A stretch of DNA of 64,000 nt from Mariniflexile fucanivorans (GTDB taxonomy: Bacteria; Bacteroidota; Bacteroidia; Flavobacteriales; Flavobacteriaceae): contig NZ_SLUP01000003.1 in the NCBI RefSeq assembly GCF_004341235.1, positions 186,001 through 250,000 of the forward strand, given 5' to 3'. Made by a program: the position numbers and the translations under genes. The notes below the pieces were generated by a model that saw only the letters and a list, made by a program, of their open reading frames with translations, did not search any database and was not told the DNA's origin. This document shows, piece after piece, positions 33,345 through 41,333 of the stretch. Each line of letters starts with the position of its first letter. Position 1 is the first letter of the stretch.

Positions 33345-34928
33345 TTATTGCTTTAAAACTAAAAGGCTATTTGTTAAGTATTCCACTAAGTTATAGCCTT
33401 TCTCTGTGATGTTTAACTTATTACTAATTCGATACCTTTTACCCTCTATTGCTCTTTCTGATGTATTTAAAAAAGCAGCTATTTCTTTACTTTTAAAACC
33501 TTTATATAAATAATAGCAAACTATGGTTTCAGAAGCATTAAGTTCAGGATGTTTTAGGGATAATTGATTAAAAAAATCAACATTAAACTCATTTATAATT
33601 TCTAAATGATTTTCACTTTTAGATAATAAAGTAGAAGCATTATGATGAATATTTTTATACAACGCTATAATTTGTTCCTGTTGCTTTTGCGTATTCTTTA
33701 TGTTGGAGATGCTTTTTAATTCTTTCTTTATTTCAACAATATAGCTTTCTATGCCATTTACTTTCACTTTTAGTTTTTCATGGTTATTTTTAAAATAAGT
33801 GAATTCATCATTACTTTTCTCAAACTCAGTTATTATTTTTTTTGACTTTTTGACTTTTATTACAAAAAACAATAGTATTAATAGTAAGGCAGATAATATA
33901 GCAATAGTCCAAAATATATAATTATTTCTTTTCTTTTGCACTGTTTCTAATTCAGATTCAGAGTTTAAAAGTGAATCTCCAATTTGAAAACTGGCATCCA
34001 TTATGTTTGTTAACGTTTCTTCTTCAAATAACTTTAAAGAATCTATAAAACTATTTTTTTTATTATAATCCTTTAAATAATCATGATAGTCTATATTAAG
34101 TTTGTAATAATTTCTCTCATCATAATCGTTCATAGCATGTCTTAGTTTGCCAGAACTAGAAATATAATATGCGGTAGAATCTATATTTTTATTTTTAAAA
34201 TAATAACTTGATAAGCGGCCATAAATGGTCACTACATGCGAATTATATAAAGGTTTTGAAATAGAGGGGTTTTTATTTAATGATTTTAACTTATTAAAAT
34301 ATTTATGGCCTTTATTTATATCCTCTAAACCAATATAATTAGATGTTAACATAAATAATGCATACATATAATAATAAGCATCATCTTCTACTGCTTTATA
34401 AGCTTCTAAATGTTGTAGAATAAGATCATTACTTTTTCTATAATTACCATTATAAAATTCAACATAAGCAGGCATTTGCTCAACCTCTAACAAACCATTT
34501 TTATTATCACTTAGGGTGTAATACTTTTTAGCGCTTTCCAGGTATTTATAAGCCGTAGTATCTTTCTTTACTAAATAGGTATTATAGAAAATTTCCAAAG
34601 AAGCCTTACCTGCAATATCATAATTTTTTTCTGATTTGGCATATTTTAAAGCTAAAACATAGTTTTGGTAACGTTTGGAAGTTTCGTTATTTCTATCGTT
34701 TATAAGTGCTCTAATATCGTAATAACATGCGATATGACCAGGAATGCTTTCTTTAAGTGGCTTAGGTATAGAATCTAGGTATAAATCTGCGATTTTAGGC
34801 GAATCATCCACTTTATTAACTGCTAAATCAATATATTTTAAATAACCTTCTTCATGGCCATTTTGAGAGAACGCAGAAAGGCACCATAAAAAAACAAGTG
34901 TTTTAATATATTTAAGGTTAAGGTTCAA
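33345..34928 (-). CDS. TPR-containing LuxR-type transcriptional regulator with membrane helix
   Basis: A 527-residue protein. The signal-like N-terminus (YIKTLVFLWCLSAFSQ) leads into ~300 residues of helical TPR-like repeats (YKYLESAKKYYTLSDNKNGL, YMYALFMLTSNYIGLEDINK). One transmembrane helix lies near IFWTIAILSALLLILLFFVI, followed by a coiled coil. The LuxR/GerE-type helix-turn-helix at the end contains HPELNASETIVCYYLYKGF and SKEIAAFLNTSERAIEGKRY. It is a one-component sensor with periplasmic TPRs and a cytosolic DNA-binding end, typical of Bacteroidota. It may control the downstream T9SS BNR gene. Confidence 0.85.
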   Translation of the reverse strand: MNLNLKYIKTLVFLWCLSAFSQNGHEEGYLKYIDLAVNKVDDSPKIADLYLDSIPKPLKESIPGHIACYYDIRALINDRNNETSKRYQNYVLALKYAKSEKNYDIAGKASLEIFYNTYLVKKDTTAYKYLESAKKYYTLSDNKNGLLEVEQMPAYVEFYNGNYRKSNDLILQHLEAYKAVEDDAYYYMYALFMLTSNYIGLEDINKGHKYFNKLKSLNKNPSISKPLYNSHVVTIYGRLSSYYFKNKNIDSTAYYISSSGKLRHAMNDYDERNYYKLNIDYHDYLKDYNKKNSFIDSLKLFEEETLTNIMDASFQIGDSLLNSESELETVQKKRNNYIFWTIAILSALLLILLFFVIKVKKSKKIITEFEKSNDEFTYFKNNHEKLKVKVNGIESYIVEIKKELKSISNIKNTQKQQEQIIALYKNIHHNASTLLSKSENHLEIINEFNVDFFNQLSLKHPELNASETIVCYYLYKGFKSKEIAAFLNTSERAIEGKRYRISNKLNITEKGYNLVEYLTNSLLVLKQ

Positions 34929-35018
34929 ATGAAATTTAGCTTAGAGATAATTATAAATTTGATTCAACAAAAATATAACAATAAAAAAACTTTACGCTAA
35001 GAAAAAGCTTTACCTAAA

Positions 35019-35819
35019 TTAAAACCTGTTATCACCATCCAAAAGGTTCCCTAAACCTCCTAAAATACTGCCCTCTCCTTTATCTTTTCCACCACCTTGG
35101 GGTGCAGACGCCAATACACGACCCGCTAATCTGCTAAAAGGCAACGATTGTATATAAACCGTTCCTGGACCTTGCAGTTTTGCAAAAAACAGACCTTCAC
35201 CACCAAAAATGGTGTTTTTTATACCGCCTACAAATTCAATATCATAATCGATATCTTGAGTAAACCCAACAATACAGCCCGTATCTACACGCAAGGTTTC
35301 ACCTCGCTGCAATATTTTTTTTGCCATGGTGCCACCAGCATGCACAAATGCCATACCATCACCTTCAAGTTTTTGCATAATGAAGCCTTCACCTCCAAAA
35401 AGTCCGCGACCTAATTTTTTTGAAAACTCAATACCAACGCTCACGCCTTTAGCTGCACATAGAAAAGCATCTTTTTGACAAATGAATTTACCGTTAAACT
35501 CGGTTAAATCAATCGGGATTATTTTTCCAGGGTATGGTGATGCAAAACTTACATTTCGCTTACCTGTTAGGTTATTGTAAAAAGCCGTCATAAATAAACT
35601 TTCGCCTGTAAGAATCCTTTTTCCAGCCCCAAGAATAGAGCCTAAAAAACCTTCGTTTTTAGTTGAACCATCTCCAAAAATGGTTTCCATTTTAATACCA
35701 TCGTCCATCATCATAAAACTCGCTGCTTCGGCAACAACGCCTTCTTGTGGGTCGAGTTCTATTTCTACGTATTGCATTTCTTCGCCGTAAATTCTATAGT
35801 CTATTTCGTGTGCTGTCAT
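35019..35819 (-). CDS. TIGR00266/AIM24 family protein
   Basis: A 266-residue soluble protein made of beta-rich, Gly-rich repeats, as in the AIM24/TIGR00266 family. Recognisable stretches are [49 protein letters not shown] (here [12 protein letters not shown]) and [20 protein letters not shown]. Its length is normal for the family, which has a conserved trimeric double-jelly-roll-like fold but no known biochemical role in bacteria. The ATG is preceded by an 8-bp repeat leader. Confidence 0.9.
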   Translation of the reverse strand: MTAHEIDYRIYGEEMQYVEIELDPQEGVVAEAASFMMMDDGIKMETIFGDGSTKNEGFLGSILGAGKRILTGESLFMTAFYNNLTGKRNVSFASPYPGKIIPIDLTEFNGKFICQKDAFLCAAKGVSVGIEFSKKLGRGLFGGEGFIMQKLEGDGMAFVHAGGTMAKKILQRGETLRVDTGCIVGFTQDIDYDIEFVGGIKNTIFGGEGLFFAKLQGPGTVYIQSLPFSRLAGRVLASAPQGGGKDKGEGSILGGLGNLLDGDNRF

Positions 35820-35836
35820 TTTTTTGTGTTTAAAAA

Positions 35837-35868
35837 GTTTATATGTTTATTAGTTTATATGTTTATAT
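35837..35868. repeat. 8-bp tandem repeat (gtttatat) in the AIM24 leader
   Basis: Four consecutive octamers (gtttatat, gtttatta, gtttatat, gtttatat) and a partial fifth begin 17 bases upstream of the AIM24-family start codon. Confidence 0.8.
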
Positions 35869-35959
35869 GTTTAAGGAATTGTTACATTTTTTTTGAGGTT
35901 TTGGGTTTTGGATGTTAAATTGTGGAATCATTAGAACTTTTTACTATCTAACTTTCAAC

Positions 35960-36415
35960 TTAACTTTTAGCTTTAATGCTCCACTCAAAAACAAAGGTTG
36001 AAACTTCTATGCCTTCTTCGTTTACTCCTATAGATTTCATGCTAACGGTTTGCCCCTCTCCTGTTTCAATGGCTTTTTTAAGTGCTTCACCTATTAATGG
36101 TCCGTCGTTACAAGTGAAGGTGATTTTACCGGTAGCTTTTTTGGTAAATGTTGCAGAATTTGATGTGACTAACATAGATACTTTTTTTCCTGACTCTTTA
36201 ATTTTTGTCATCATTAAAGCACCTGTTGCAAATTCTGCTGCCATACCTTGAACTGCCCAAAACATGGAATTAAATGGGTTTTGGTTTATCCAACGATGTT
36301 TTACGGATACTACACATTTTTTAGTATCTATAAATTGTGTTCTTACACCACAAAAGTATGCTGAAGGCAACTTAAAAAGCGTGAAAGTGTTTAGTTTTCT
36401 GGGAGTTATGTTCAT
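35960..36415 (-). CDS. DUF4442 (hotdog-fold thioesterase-like) protein
   Basis: A 151-residue protein matching the DUF4442 family, a hotdog-fold group related to acyl-CoA thioesterases. RWINQNPFNSMFWAVQGMAA (about residues 41-60) resembles the family core. The remainder is alternating beta strands (VSMLVTSNSATFTKKATGKI). There is no signal peptide. The substrate is unknown, and acyl-CoA hydrolysis is inferred from the fold only. Confidence 0.82.
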   Translation of the reverse strand: MNITPRKLNTFTLFKLPSAYFCGVRTQFIDTKKCVVSVKHRWINQNPFNSMFWAVQGMAAEFATGALMMTKIKESGKKVSMLVTSNSATFTKKATGKITFTCNDGPLIGEALKKAIETGEGQTVSMKSIGVNEEGIEVSTFVFEWSIKAKS

Positions 36416-36548
36416 TCAGGATTATTTATTTTTTTACTAAGTTAGGAAAATAATCTGTACCTATAAATGTTAATTTTATGTTAAAATATGGTACTATGCG
36501 TAACATAATACCTTTCTAAAGACATATATTTGTATAGGAAACTATTAT

Positions 36549-37007
36549 ATGTTTAAAATCATGTTAGATAATCATCAAAAAAACATCGCCACTTTCATTC
36601 ACTTATCAACCTTTAGTAGGTTTATTATTCCGTTTGGGAATTTTATTGGGCCTATTGTTTTGTGGGTTGCAAACAAGGAAAAATCGGAGTTTGTGGATGA
36701 ACACGGGAAACAAGCCATTAATTTTCAAATAAGCATGTTATTGTATGCCATTGTTATTGGAACGCTTTCTATTCCTTTTTTTATTTTTAACCTATTTAGC
36801 GATTTCGACTTTATAGATTTTAACGGGTTCAACAATTTCCATATTGATATGGGCAAACCATTGGCACTTTTATATATAGGTGGAGCAATGGGTGTATTGG
36901 CGGTTATTGCTTTTATAATTGAACTCGTTTTAATTATCAATGCGAGTTTAAAAGCTAGAGATGGTGAATATTACAAATACCCGTTTACTATAAATTTTTT
37001 AAAATAA
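36549..37007 (+). CDS. DUF4870 membrane protein
   Basis: A 152-residue protein with three hydrophobic helices. The conserved block FGNFIGPIVLWVANKEKSEF, then VDEHGKQAINFQ, is the Tic20-like DUF4870 signature. A second in-frame ATG four codons later (MLDNHQKN) is an equally good start. Members are small membrane proteins of unknown role. A dispersed non-coding repeat follows, then the PadR-PspC operon on the same strand. Confidence 0.88.
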   Translation: MFKIMLDNHQKNIATFIHLSTFSRFIIPFGNFIGPIVLWVANKEKSEFVDEHGKQAINFQISMLLYAIVIGTLSIPFFIFNLFSDFDFIDFNGFNNFHIDMGKPLALLYIGGAMGVLAVIAFIIELVLIINASLKARDGEYYKYPFTINFLK

Positions 37008-37019
37008 ATGGCAAATATG

Positions 37020-37168
37020 CCCGCGTTAGGGATTGAAGCGGCATCCTTTTTTACCATAGTAAATAGTAGTGATTTTAGATTAAGAGATTGCCACAGAAAA
37101 TTAGAAATTTTTCTTCGCAATGACGTAAAAAAGATATAGCGGAAAGCCCGACCCGATAGGGTAACGCC
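37020..37168. repeat. Dispersed flavobacterial repeat, copy A (nested)
   Basis: The outer ends are cccgcgttagggattgaagc and agcggaaagcccgacccgat, followed by agggtaacgcc. The same ends occur in reverse orientation at 51384-51484. A second repeat type (agattgccacag...cttcgcaatgacg) sits inside this copy. The layout may correspond to the Flavo-1 RNA motif described for Flavobacteria; I cannot confirm this without a covariance model. Confidence 0.65.
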
Positions 37169-37254
37169 AAAAAAACATAAATAAAATTTCATCAATAAAT
37201 CATCAAAAATCAATCAAAAAATGAACAGTTTCACAAAATTAAACGAATGACACA

Positions 37255-37602
37255 ATGAAGATAGAGAACACAAAAGCACAGATGCGAAAAGGGGTTTTGG
37301 AATTCTGCATACTATCGGTCTTAAAGGATGACGATGCCTATGTTGCAGAAATTTTAGGCACCTTAAAAGACGCAAAATTGCTCGTGGTTGAAGGGACTAT
37401 TTACCCACTACTTACCAGATTGAAAAACGCTGGACTTTTAAATTACCGCTGGGAAGAAAGCACCTCTGGACCACCTAGAAAATACTACGGCTTAACCGAA
37501 ACAGGCAAGTTATTTTTAACCGAATTAAACACCACGTGGAGCGAATTGCAAAACGCTGTGAACTTAGTAACCAACACCAAAAAACAACAAGAAAATGAAT
37601 AA
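37255..37602 (+). CDS. PadR family transcriptional regulator
   Basis: A 115-residue winged-helix protein matching PadR: KGVLEFCILSVLKDDDAYV, VVEGTIYPLLTRLKNAGLL (recognition helix), then WEESTSGPPRKYYGLTETGK, the PadR wing signature. It lacks a long C-terminal effector domain, so it belongs to the short PadR-s2 type. The PspC gene starts inside its stop codon (ATGAATAA), which shows coupling. It probably represses its own operon in response to envelope stress or another signal. Confidence 0.95.
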   Translation: MKIENTKAQMRKGVLEFCILSVLKDDDAYVAEILGTLKDAKLLVVEGTIYPLLTRLKNAGLLNYRWEESTSGPPRKYYGLTETGKLFLTELNTTWSELQNAVNLVTNTKKQQENE

Positions 37603-39391
37603 AACAGTCAATATAAATTTAGCAGGGACCTTCTTCCATATTGATGAAGATGCTTACTTAAAACTGCAACGTTATCTTGAAGCTATAAAACGTTCATTTA
37701 CAGACTCTCAAGGTCGTAACGAGATTATTGCAGATATTGAGGCGCGCATTGCAGAACTTTTTAATGAGCGTGTGCAAAATGACCGACAAGTCATCAGAAT
37801 TAAGGAGGTTGACGAAGTCATTTCCATCATGGGGCAACCAGAAGATTATTTAGTGGACGACGAGATATTTGAAGACGAACCACAAATGGCTTACGAACGA
37901 AAATCGTCAGTTTCAAAAAAACTATTTCGAGATACCGACAACTCGTATATTGGTGGTGTAGCCTCTGGTCTGGGGCATTATTTGGGTATTGACACTATTT
38001 GGATACGTTTACTATGGGTGTTATTAATTTTTGGAATGGGAACAGGCATCCTTCTGTATATTTTACTTTGGATTTTAGTGCCTGAAGCCAAAACAACAGC
38101 CGAAAAAATAATAATGACAGGCGAACCTGTGAACATTAGCAACATTGAAAAAAAAATAAAAGATGGGTTCGATACGGTTTCTGAAACTGTATCGGGTGTT
38201 GCTAAAAATGTAAGTGATTCCGTTTCTGGAGCTGCAAAAAATGTACAGGATGCGGCAAAGAGAGCCGATTTCCAAAAGCAAGGAAATAAAATAAAATCGA
38301 GTTCAAAAACCTTTTTTGATACCATTGCAGATATTATCATGTTTTTCTTTAAAGTAATAGCTAAATTTATAGGGATCATTTTAATAATGGTGGGTGCCAT
38401 TGCCTTAATTTCATTAATTATAAGCTGGTTTTCGGTAGGTATTGCAGATATTGTTCACATACCTGGAATGGATTTTGTGCAAATAGCCATTACAGACAAT
38501 GCCCCCATGTGGTTGGCGTCTTTATTGGTGTTTTTTGCTATTGGAATTCCTTTCTTTTTCCTTTTCTATTTAGGATTGAAAATCTTGATTACCAATTTAA
38601 AATCTATTGGTAACATTGCAAAATTTACACTTTTAGGCTTATGGTTGTTTTCTATAATTGCCTTAATAGTTATAGGCTTAAGGGAAGCAAGCGAACATGC
38701 TTTTAACGAACATGTTATAGAAAAACAAGAACTTTACATTACCACCAACGATACCTTAAATATTAGAATGGCTGAAAACAATTTAGTAAGAAACCGGTAT
38801 TCAAGACATGATTCGTTTAAAATAGCAAACAATGAAAATGGTGATAAGACTATTTACAGTTCAGATATTAGTATTACGGTGAAATCGACAACCGACTCTT
38901 TAGCATCCATAAGTATTGAAAAAAGTGCCGATGGCAGAGACTATGAAAAAGCAATGGCGCGTGCTAAAAATATAAATTACATCTATACCTTTAAAGGTAA
39001 TCAATTGTATTTAGACACTTATTTATCAACACTCTCGAAAAATAAATTTAGTGATCAAGAAGTTGAAATCGTTCTTTATTTACCTGTGGGGAGCCATGTA
39101 AAATTCAACAATAACACAAATAATTATTTAAGTTATGGCATGCCATCAAACTACGCCAACCATTATTTAAAAGTTACTGAAGAAGGTGTAACATGCGATT
39201 CATGCGAAGAAGATGAAAACGAATTTGAAGTAAATATTGATATGCCCAATATAAAGATTGACGAAAATGGTATTGAAATTAAAGGTGATAAAAGCCATTT
39301 AAAAATTAACGATGAAGGCATTAATGCCGAATCGGAAGAAGTGAAAGTAAAAATTGATGGCGACGGTGTAAATATTAAATCTGATAAATAA
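37595..39391 (+). CDS. PspC domain membrane protein
   Basis: A 598-residue protein. The N-terminal ~105 residues form a soluble region (FHIDEDAYLKLQRYLEAIKR, EVISIMGQPEDYL) common in Bacteroidota PspC proteins. The PspC domain follows (LFRDTDNSYIGGVASGLGHY to LLWILVPEAK). A linker of repeated VSxxVSGxAKNV units, three more membrane helices and a C-terminal beta-rich extracytoplasmic domain with repeating IKIDENGIEIKGDKSHLKIN-type units complete it. It probably works in envelope-stress sensing with the GIN-domain proteins downstream. Confidence 0.9.
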   Translation: MNKTVNINLAGTFFHIDEDAYLKLQRYLEAIKRSFTDSQGRNEIIADIEARIAELFNERVQNDRQVIRIKEVDEVISIMGQPEDYLVDDEIFEDEPQMAYERKSSVSKKLFRDTDNSYIGGVASGLGHYLGIDTIWIRLLWVLLIFGMGTGILLYILLWILVPEAKTTAEKIIMTGEPVNISNIEKKIKDGFDTVSETVSGVAKNVSDSVSGAAKNVQDAAKRADFQKQGNKIKSSSKTFFDTIADIIMFFFKVIAKFIGIILIMVGAIALISLIISWFSVGIADIVHIPGMDFVQIAITDNAPMWLASLLVFFAIGIPFFFLFYLGLKILITNLKSIGNIAKFTLLGLWLFSIIALIVIGLREASEHAFNEHVIEKQELYITTNDTLNIRMAENNLVRNRYSRHDSFKIANNENGDKTIYSSDISITVKSTTDSLASISIEKSADGRDYEKAMARAKNINYIYTFKGNQLYLDTYLSTLSKNKFSDQEVEIVLYLPVGSHVKFNNNTNNYLSYGMPSNYANHYLKVTEEGVTCDSCEEDENEFEVNIDMPNIKIDENGIEIKGDKSHLKINDEGINAESEEVKVKIDGDGVNIKSDK

Positions 39392-39488
39392 ACAATTCAG
39401 CATTAAAAAACAACAGTTCAGATATTTAAGTTACTAATCAATAACAAGAAATAAGATATTTGAATAACAAAATAATCATCAACCGAGG

Positions 39489-39613
39489 TTGTCTGAAAAG
39501 TGTAATTCTGTGTCATATTGAACTTGTCGAAATATTTTTAAATTATTGATAATCAATATCAATTTCGACAAGCTCAACCTGACAAAGCAAATACAAAAAC
39601 ACTTTTCAGACAA
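39489..39613. repeat. 125-bp palindromic intergenic element, copy 2
   Basis: Perfect 14-bp terminal inverted repeats (ttgtctgaaaagtg / cacttttcagacaa) enclose a second inverted pair (cttgtcgaaat / atttcgacaag). Copy 1 lies at 3837-3960. This copy sits between the PspC gene and the first GIN-domain gene, 20 bases before the latter's ATG. Confidence 0.88.
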
Positions 39614-39633
39614 CATAAAAAAAACGAACAGTT

Positions 39634-40350
39634 ATGACAACTTTAGTAAAAATTATAGTAGCAACCATAGTAAGTTTAAGTTTATTTTCTTGCAATTTTA
39701 ATTATGGCGTAAAAGGCAATGGACATGTTACTGTAGAAAACCGCCCAATAAATAAACCATTTACAGCAATAAATGCATCGGAAGGTTTAGATGTGTATTT
39801 AACCCAAAGCGATGACGCAAGTATAAGCGTTGAAGCCGATGACAATTTACAAGAACTTATTATAACCGAAGTTATAGATAACGTTTTAAAAATTCATACT
39901 AAAGAAAATATTGGAAGTTGCACCTCTAAAAAAATTATAGTAAGCTTTAAAGACGTTACCAGCATTACAGCTACCAGTGGCAGCGACGTAAAATCTACAA
40001 ATACCTTTATTATTAAGGATTTGAATTTAGAAACTACAAGTGGTAGCGACATGAATTTAGATGTTAATACTGTTTCTCTAAACTGTAAATCTACCAGCGG
40101 CAGCGATTTAATACTTTCTGGAAAAACCATCAAGCTTATTGCAGAAGCCACCAGTGGCAGTGCTATAGAAGCAGCCGATTTAATAGCGGAATCTAGCCAA
40201 GTTACAGCAACAAGTGGTGCCGATATTACGGTAAATACCTCTAAAGAATTAACGGCAAATGCTACTAGCGGTGCCGATATTAAATATTTAGGAAACCCTG
40301 AAGTAGTGAATAAAAGCGATAGTTCTTCAGGCAGTATTAAAAAACAATAA
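39634..40350 (+). CDS. GIN-domain (DUF2807) lipoprotein
   Basis: A 238-residue protein with a lipoprotein signal (KIIVATIVSLSLFSCNF, Cys at residue 20). The GIN/DUF2807 domain that follows forms a right-handed beta-helix. Its regular rungs show as repeated TSGSD/TSGAD turns (SITATSGSDVKST, LETTSGSDMNLDV, KSTSGSDLIL, EATSGSAIEA, TATSGADITV, NATSGADIKY). It is surface- or periplasm-facing. It follows PadR-PspC, so a shared envelope-related role is likely; the exact function is unknown. Confidence 0.92.
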   Translation: MTTLVKIIVATIVSLSLFSCNFNYGVKGNGHVTVENRPINKPFTAINASEGLDVYLTQSDDASISVEADDNLQELIITEVIDNVLKIHTKENIGSCTSKKIIVSFKDVTSITATSGSDVKSTNTFIIKDLNLETTSGSDMNLDVNTVSLNCKSTSGSDLILSGKTIKLIAEATSGSAIEAADLIAESSQVTATSGADITVNTSKELTANATSGADIKYLGNPEVVNKSDSSSGSIKKQ

Positions 40351-40448
40351 GTATTTAAAAACAAGTATTTTAAAACCATCGCTTACTTAATTTAAGTTTG
40401 AGGTGGTTTTTTGTTTATATTTGTTTATAACGTCATATTTTGCAACCC

Positions 40449-41285
40449 ATGCACAAACAAATTCTCACCACTATACTGTCTTTAATTTTATGTTTTTCAA
40501 TGGCTTCACAAACTATTGAAAAAGTTAAAGGAAATAAAAATGTGACCATTATACAAACTGAAATCGATCCGTTTGATACTATTATTGTTGATGAAGATTT
40601 TGATATTGAAATCATTTACAACAGTGTCCCTTCCGTTACTATTGAAACTGATGAAAACCTACATGAATTTATAAAATTTTACGTTAATAATGGAGTTTTA
40701 AGCTTTGATAAAACCACTAGAATCACCTCCAAAAAAAGATTGAATATTACGGTTAATTACGATGATACTCTAAACACCATAAAAACTACCGATTCGGGTG
40801 AAATACTATCGTTAACCACCATGAATTTGGAAAATACCTTACTTATAGCCGAGGGCTCATCAAAAGCCGGTTTAACTATAAAAACAACGAATTTTGAGTT
40901 TCAAAGCAACGGAAAATCAAAAGTGAAACTTAATTTAACCTGCGATAATGCTAAACTTAATTTAACAGATCATGGTAAATTAGATGCCTTAGTGTATTCT
41001 CCTGTAACCCAGGCAGACTTATATCAACGCGCAAATGCTACCCTTGAAGGGGAAACCAATGAATTTAAATTAAGAACCGATAATTACTCACAATTTAATG
41101 GTAAAAATTTTACAGCTACAACCTGTAATACTTTAAACGAAATGTCTAGTGATGCGTATTTAGAAGTGGTAGATACGATAACTATTGATGCTTCTGGCAG
41201 TAGTGGTATTTACCTATATGGCGACCCGAAAATTATTATAAACAAACTTGGTAATACTTCTAAAATTCAAAAGAAAGAAAAATAA
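40449..41285 (+). CDS. GIN-domain (DUF2807) secreted protein
   Basis: A 278-residue protein when started at the ATG of MHKQILTTILSLILCFSMAS; a TTG three codons upstream is less likely. The signal peptide ends near SMASQ, with no lipobox. The DUF2807 domain (FDTIIVDEDFDIEIIYNSVP, then repeated strand-turn units such as TDSGEILSLTTMN and ASGSSGIYLYGDPK) forms a beta-helix like the preceding protein, but without the strict TSGSD turns. Last gene of the PadR / PspC / GIN / GIN group. Confidence 0.88.
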   Translation: MHKQILTTILSLILCFSMASQTIEKVKGNKNVTIIQTEIDPFDTIIVDEDFDIEIIYNSVPSVTIETDENLHEFIKFYVNNGVLSFDKTTRITSKKRLNITVNYDDTLNTIKTTDSGEILSLTTMNLENTLLIAEGSSKAGLTIKTTNFEFQSNGKSKVKLNLTCDNAKLNLTDHGKLDALVYSPVTQADLYQRANATLEGETNEFKLRTDNYSQFNGKNFTATTCNTLNEMSSDAYLEVVDTITIDASGSSGIYLYGDPKIIINKLGNTSKIQKKEK

Positions 41286-41333
41286 AAAACTGCTATCGAG
41301 TTTATAAAATTCCAAAAAAGATAAAATTCTAAA

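Noticed and set aside
37978-38400. 140-codon open frame opposite the PspC gene
   Set aside because: Antisense to transmembrane helices of a clear PspC protein; no start context or homology.
39894-40379. 161-codon open frame on the minus strand across the GIN-domain gene
   Set aside because: It is the antisense shadow of a repetitive beta-helix gene; the plus-strand frame has a lipoprotein signal and a known domain.
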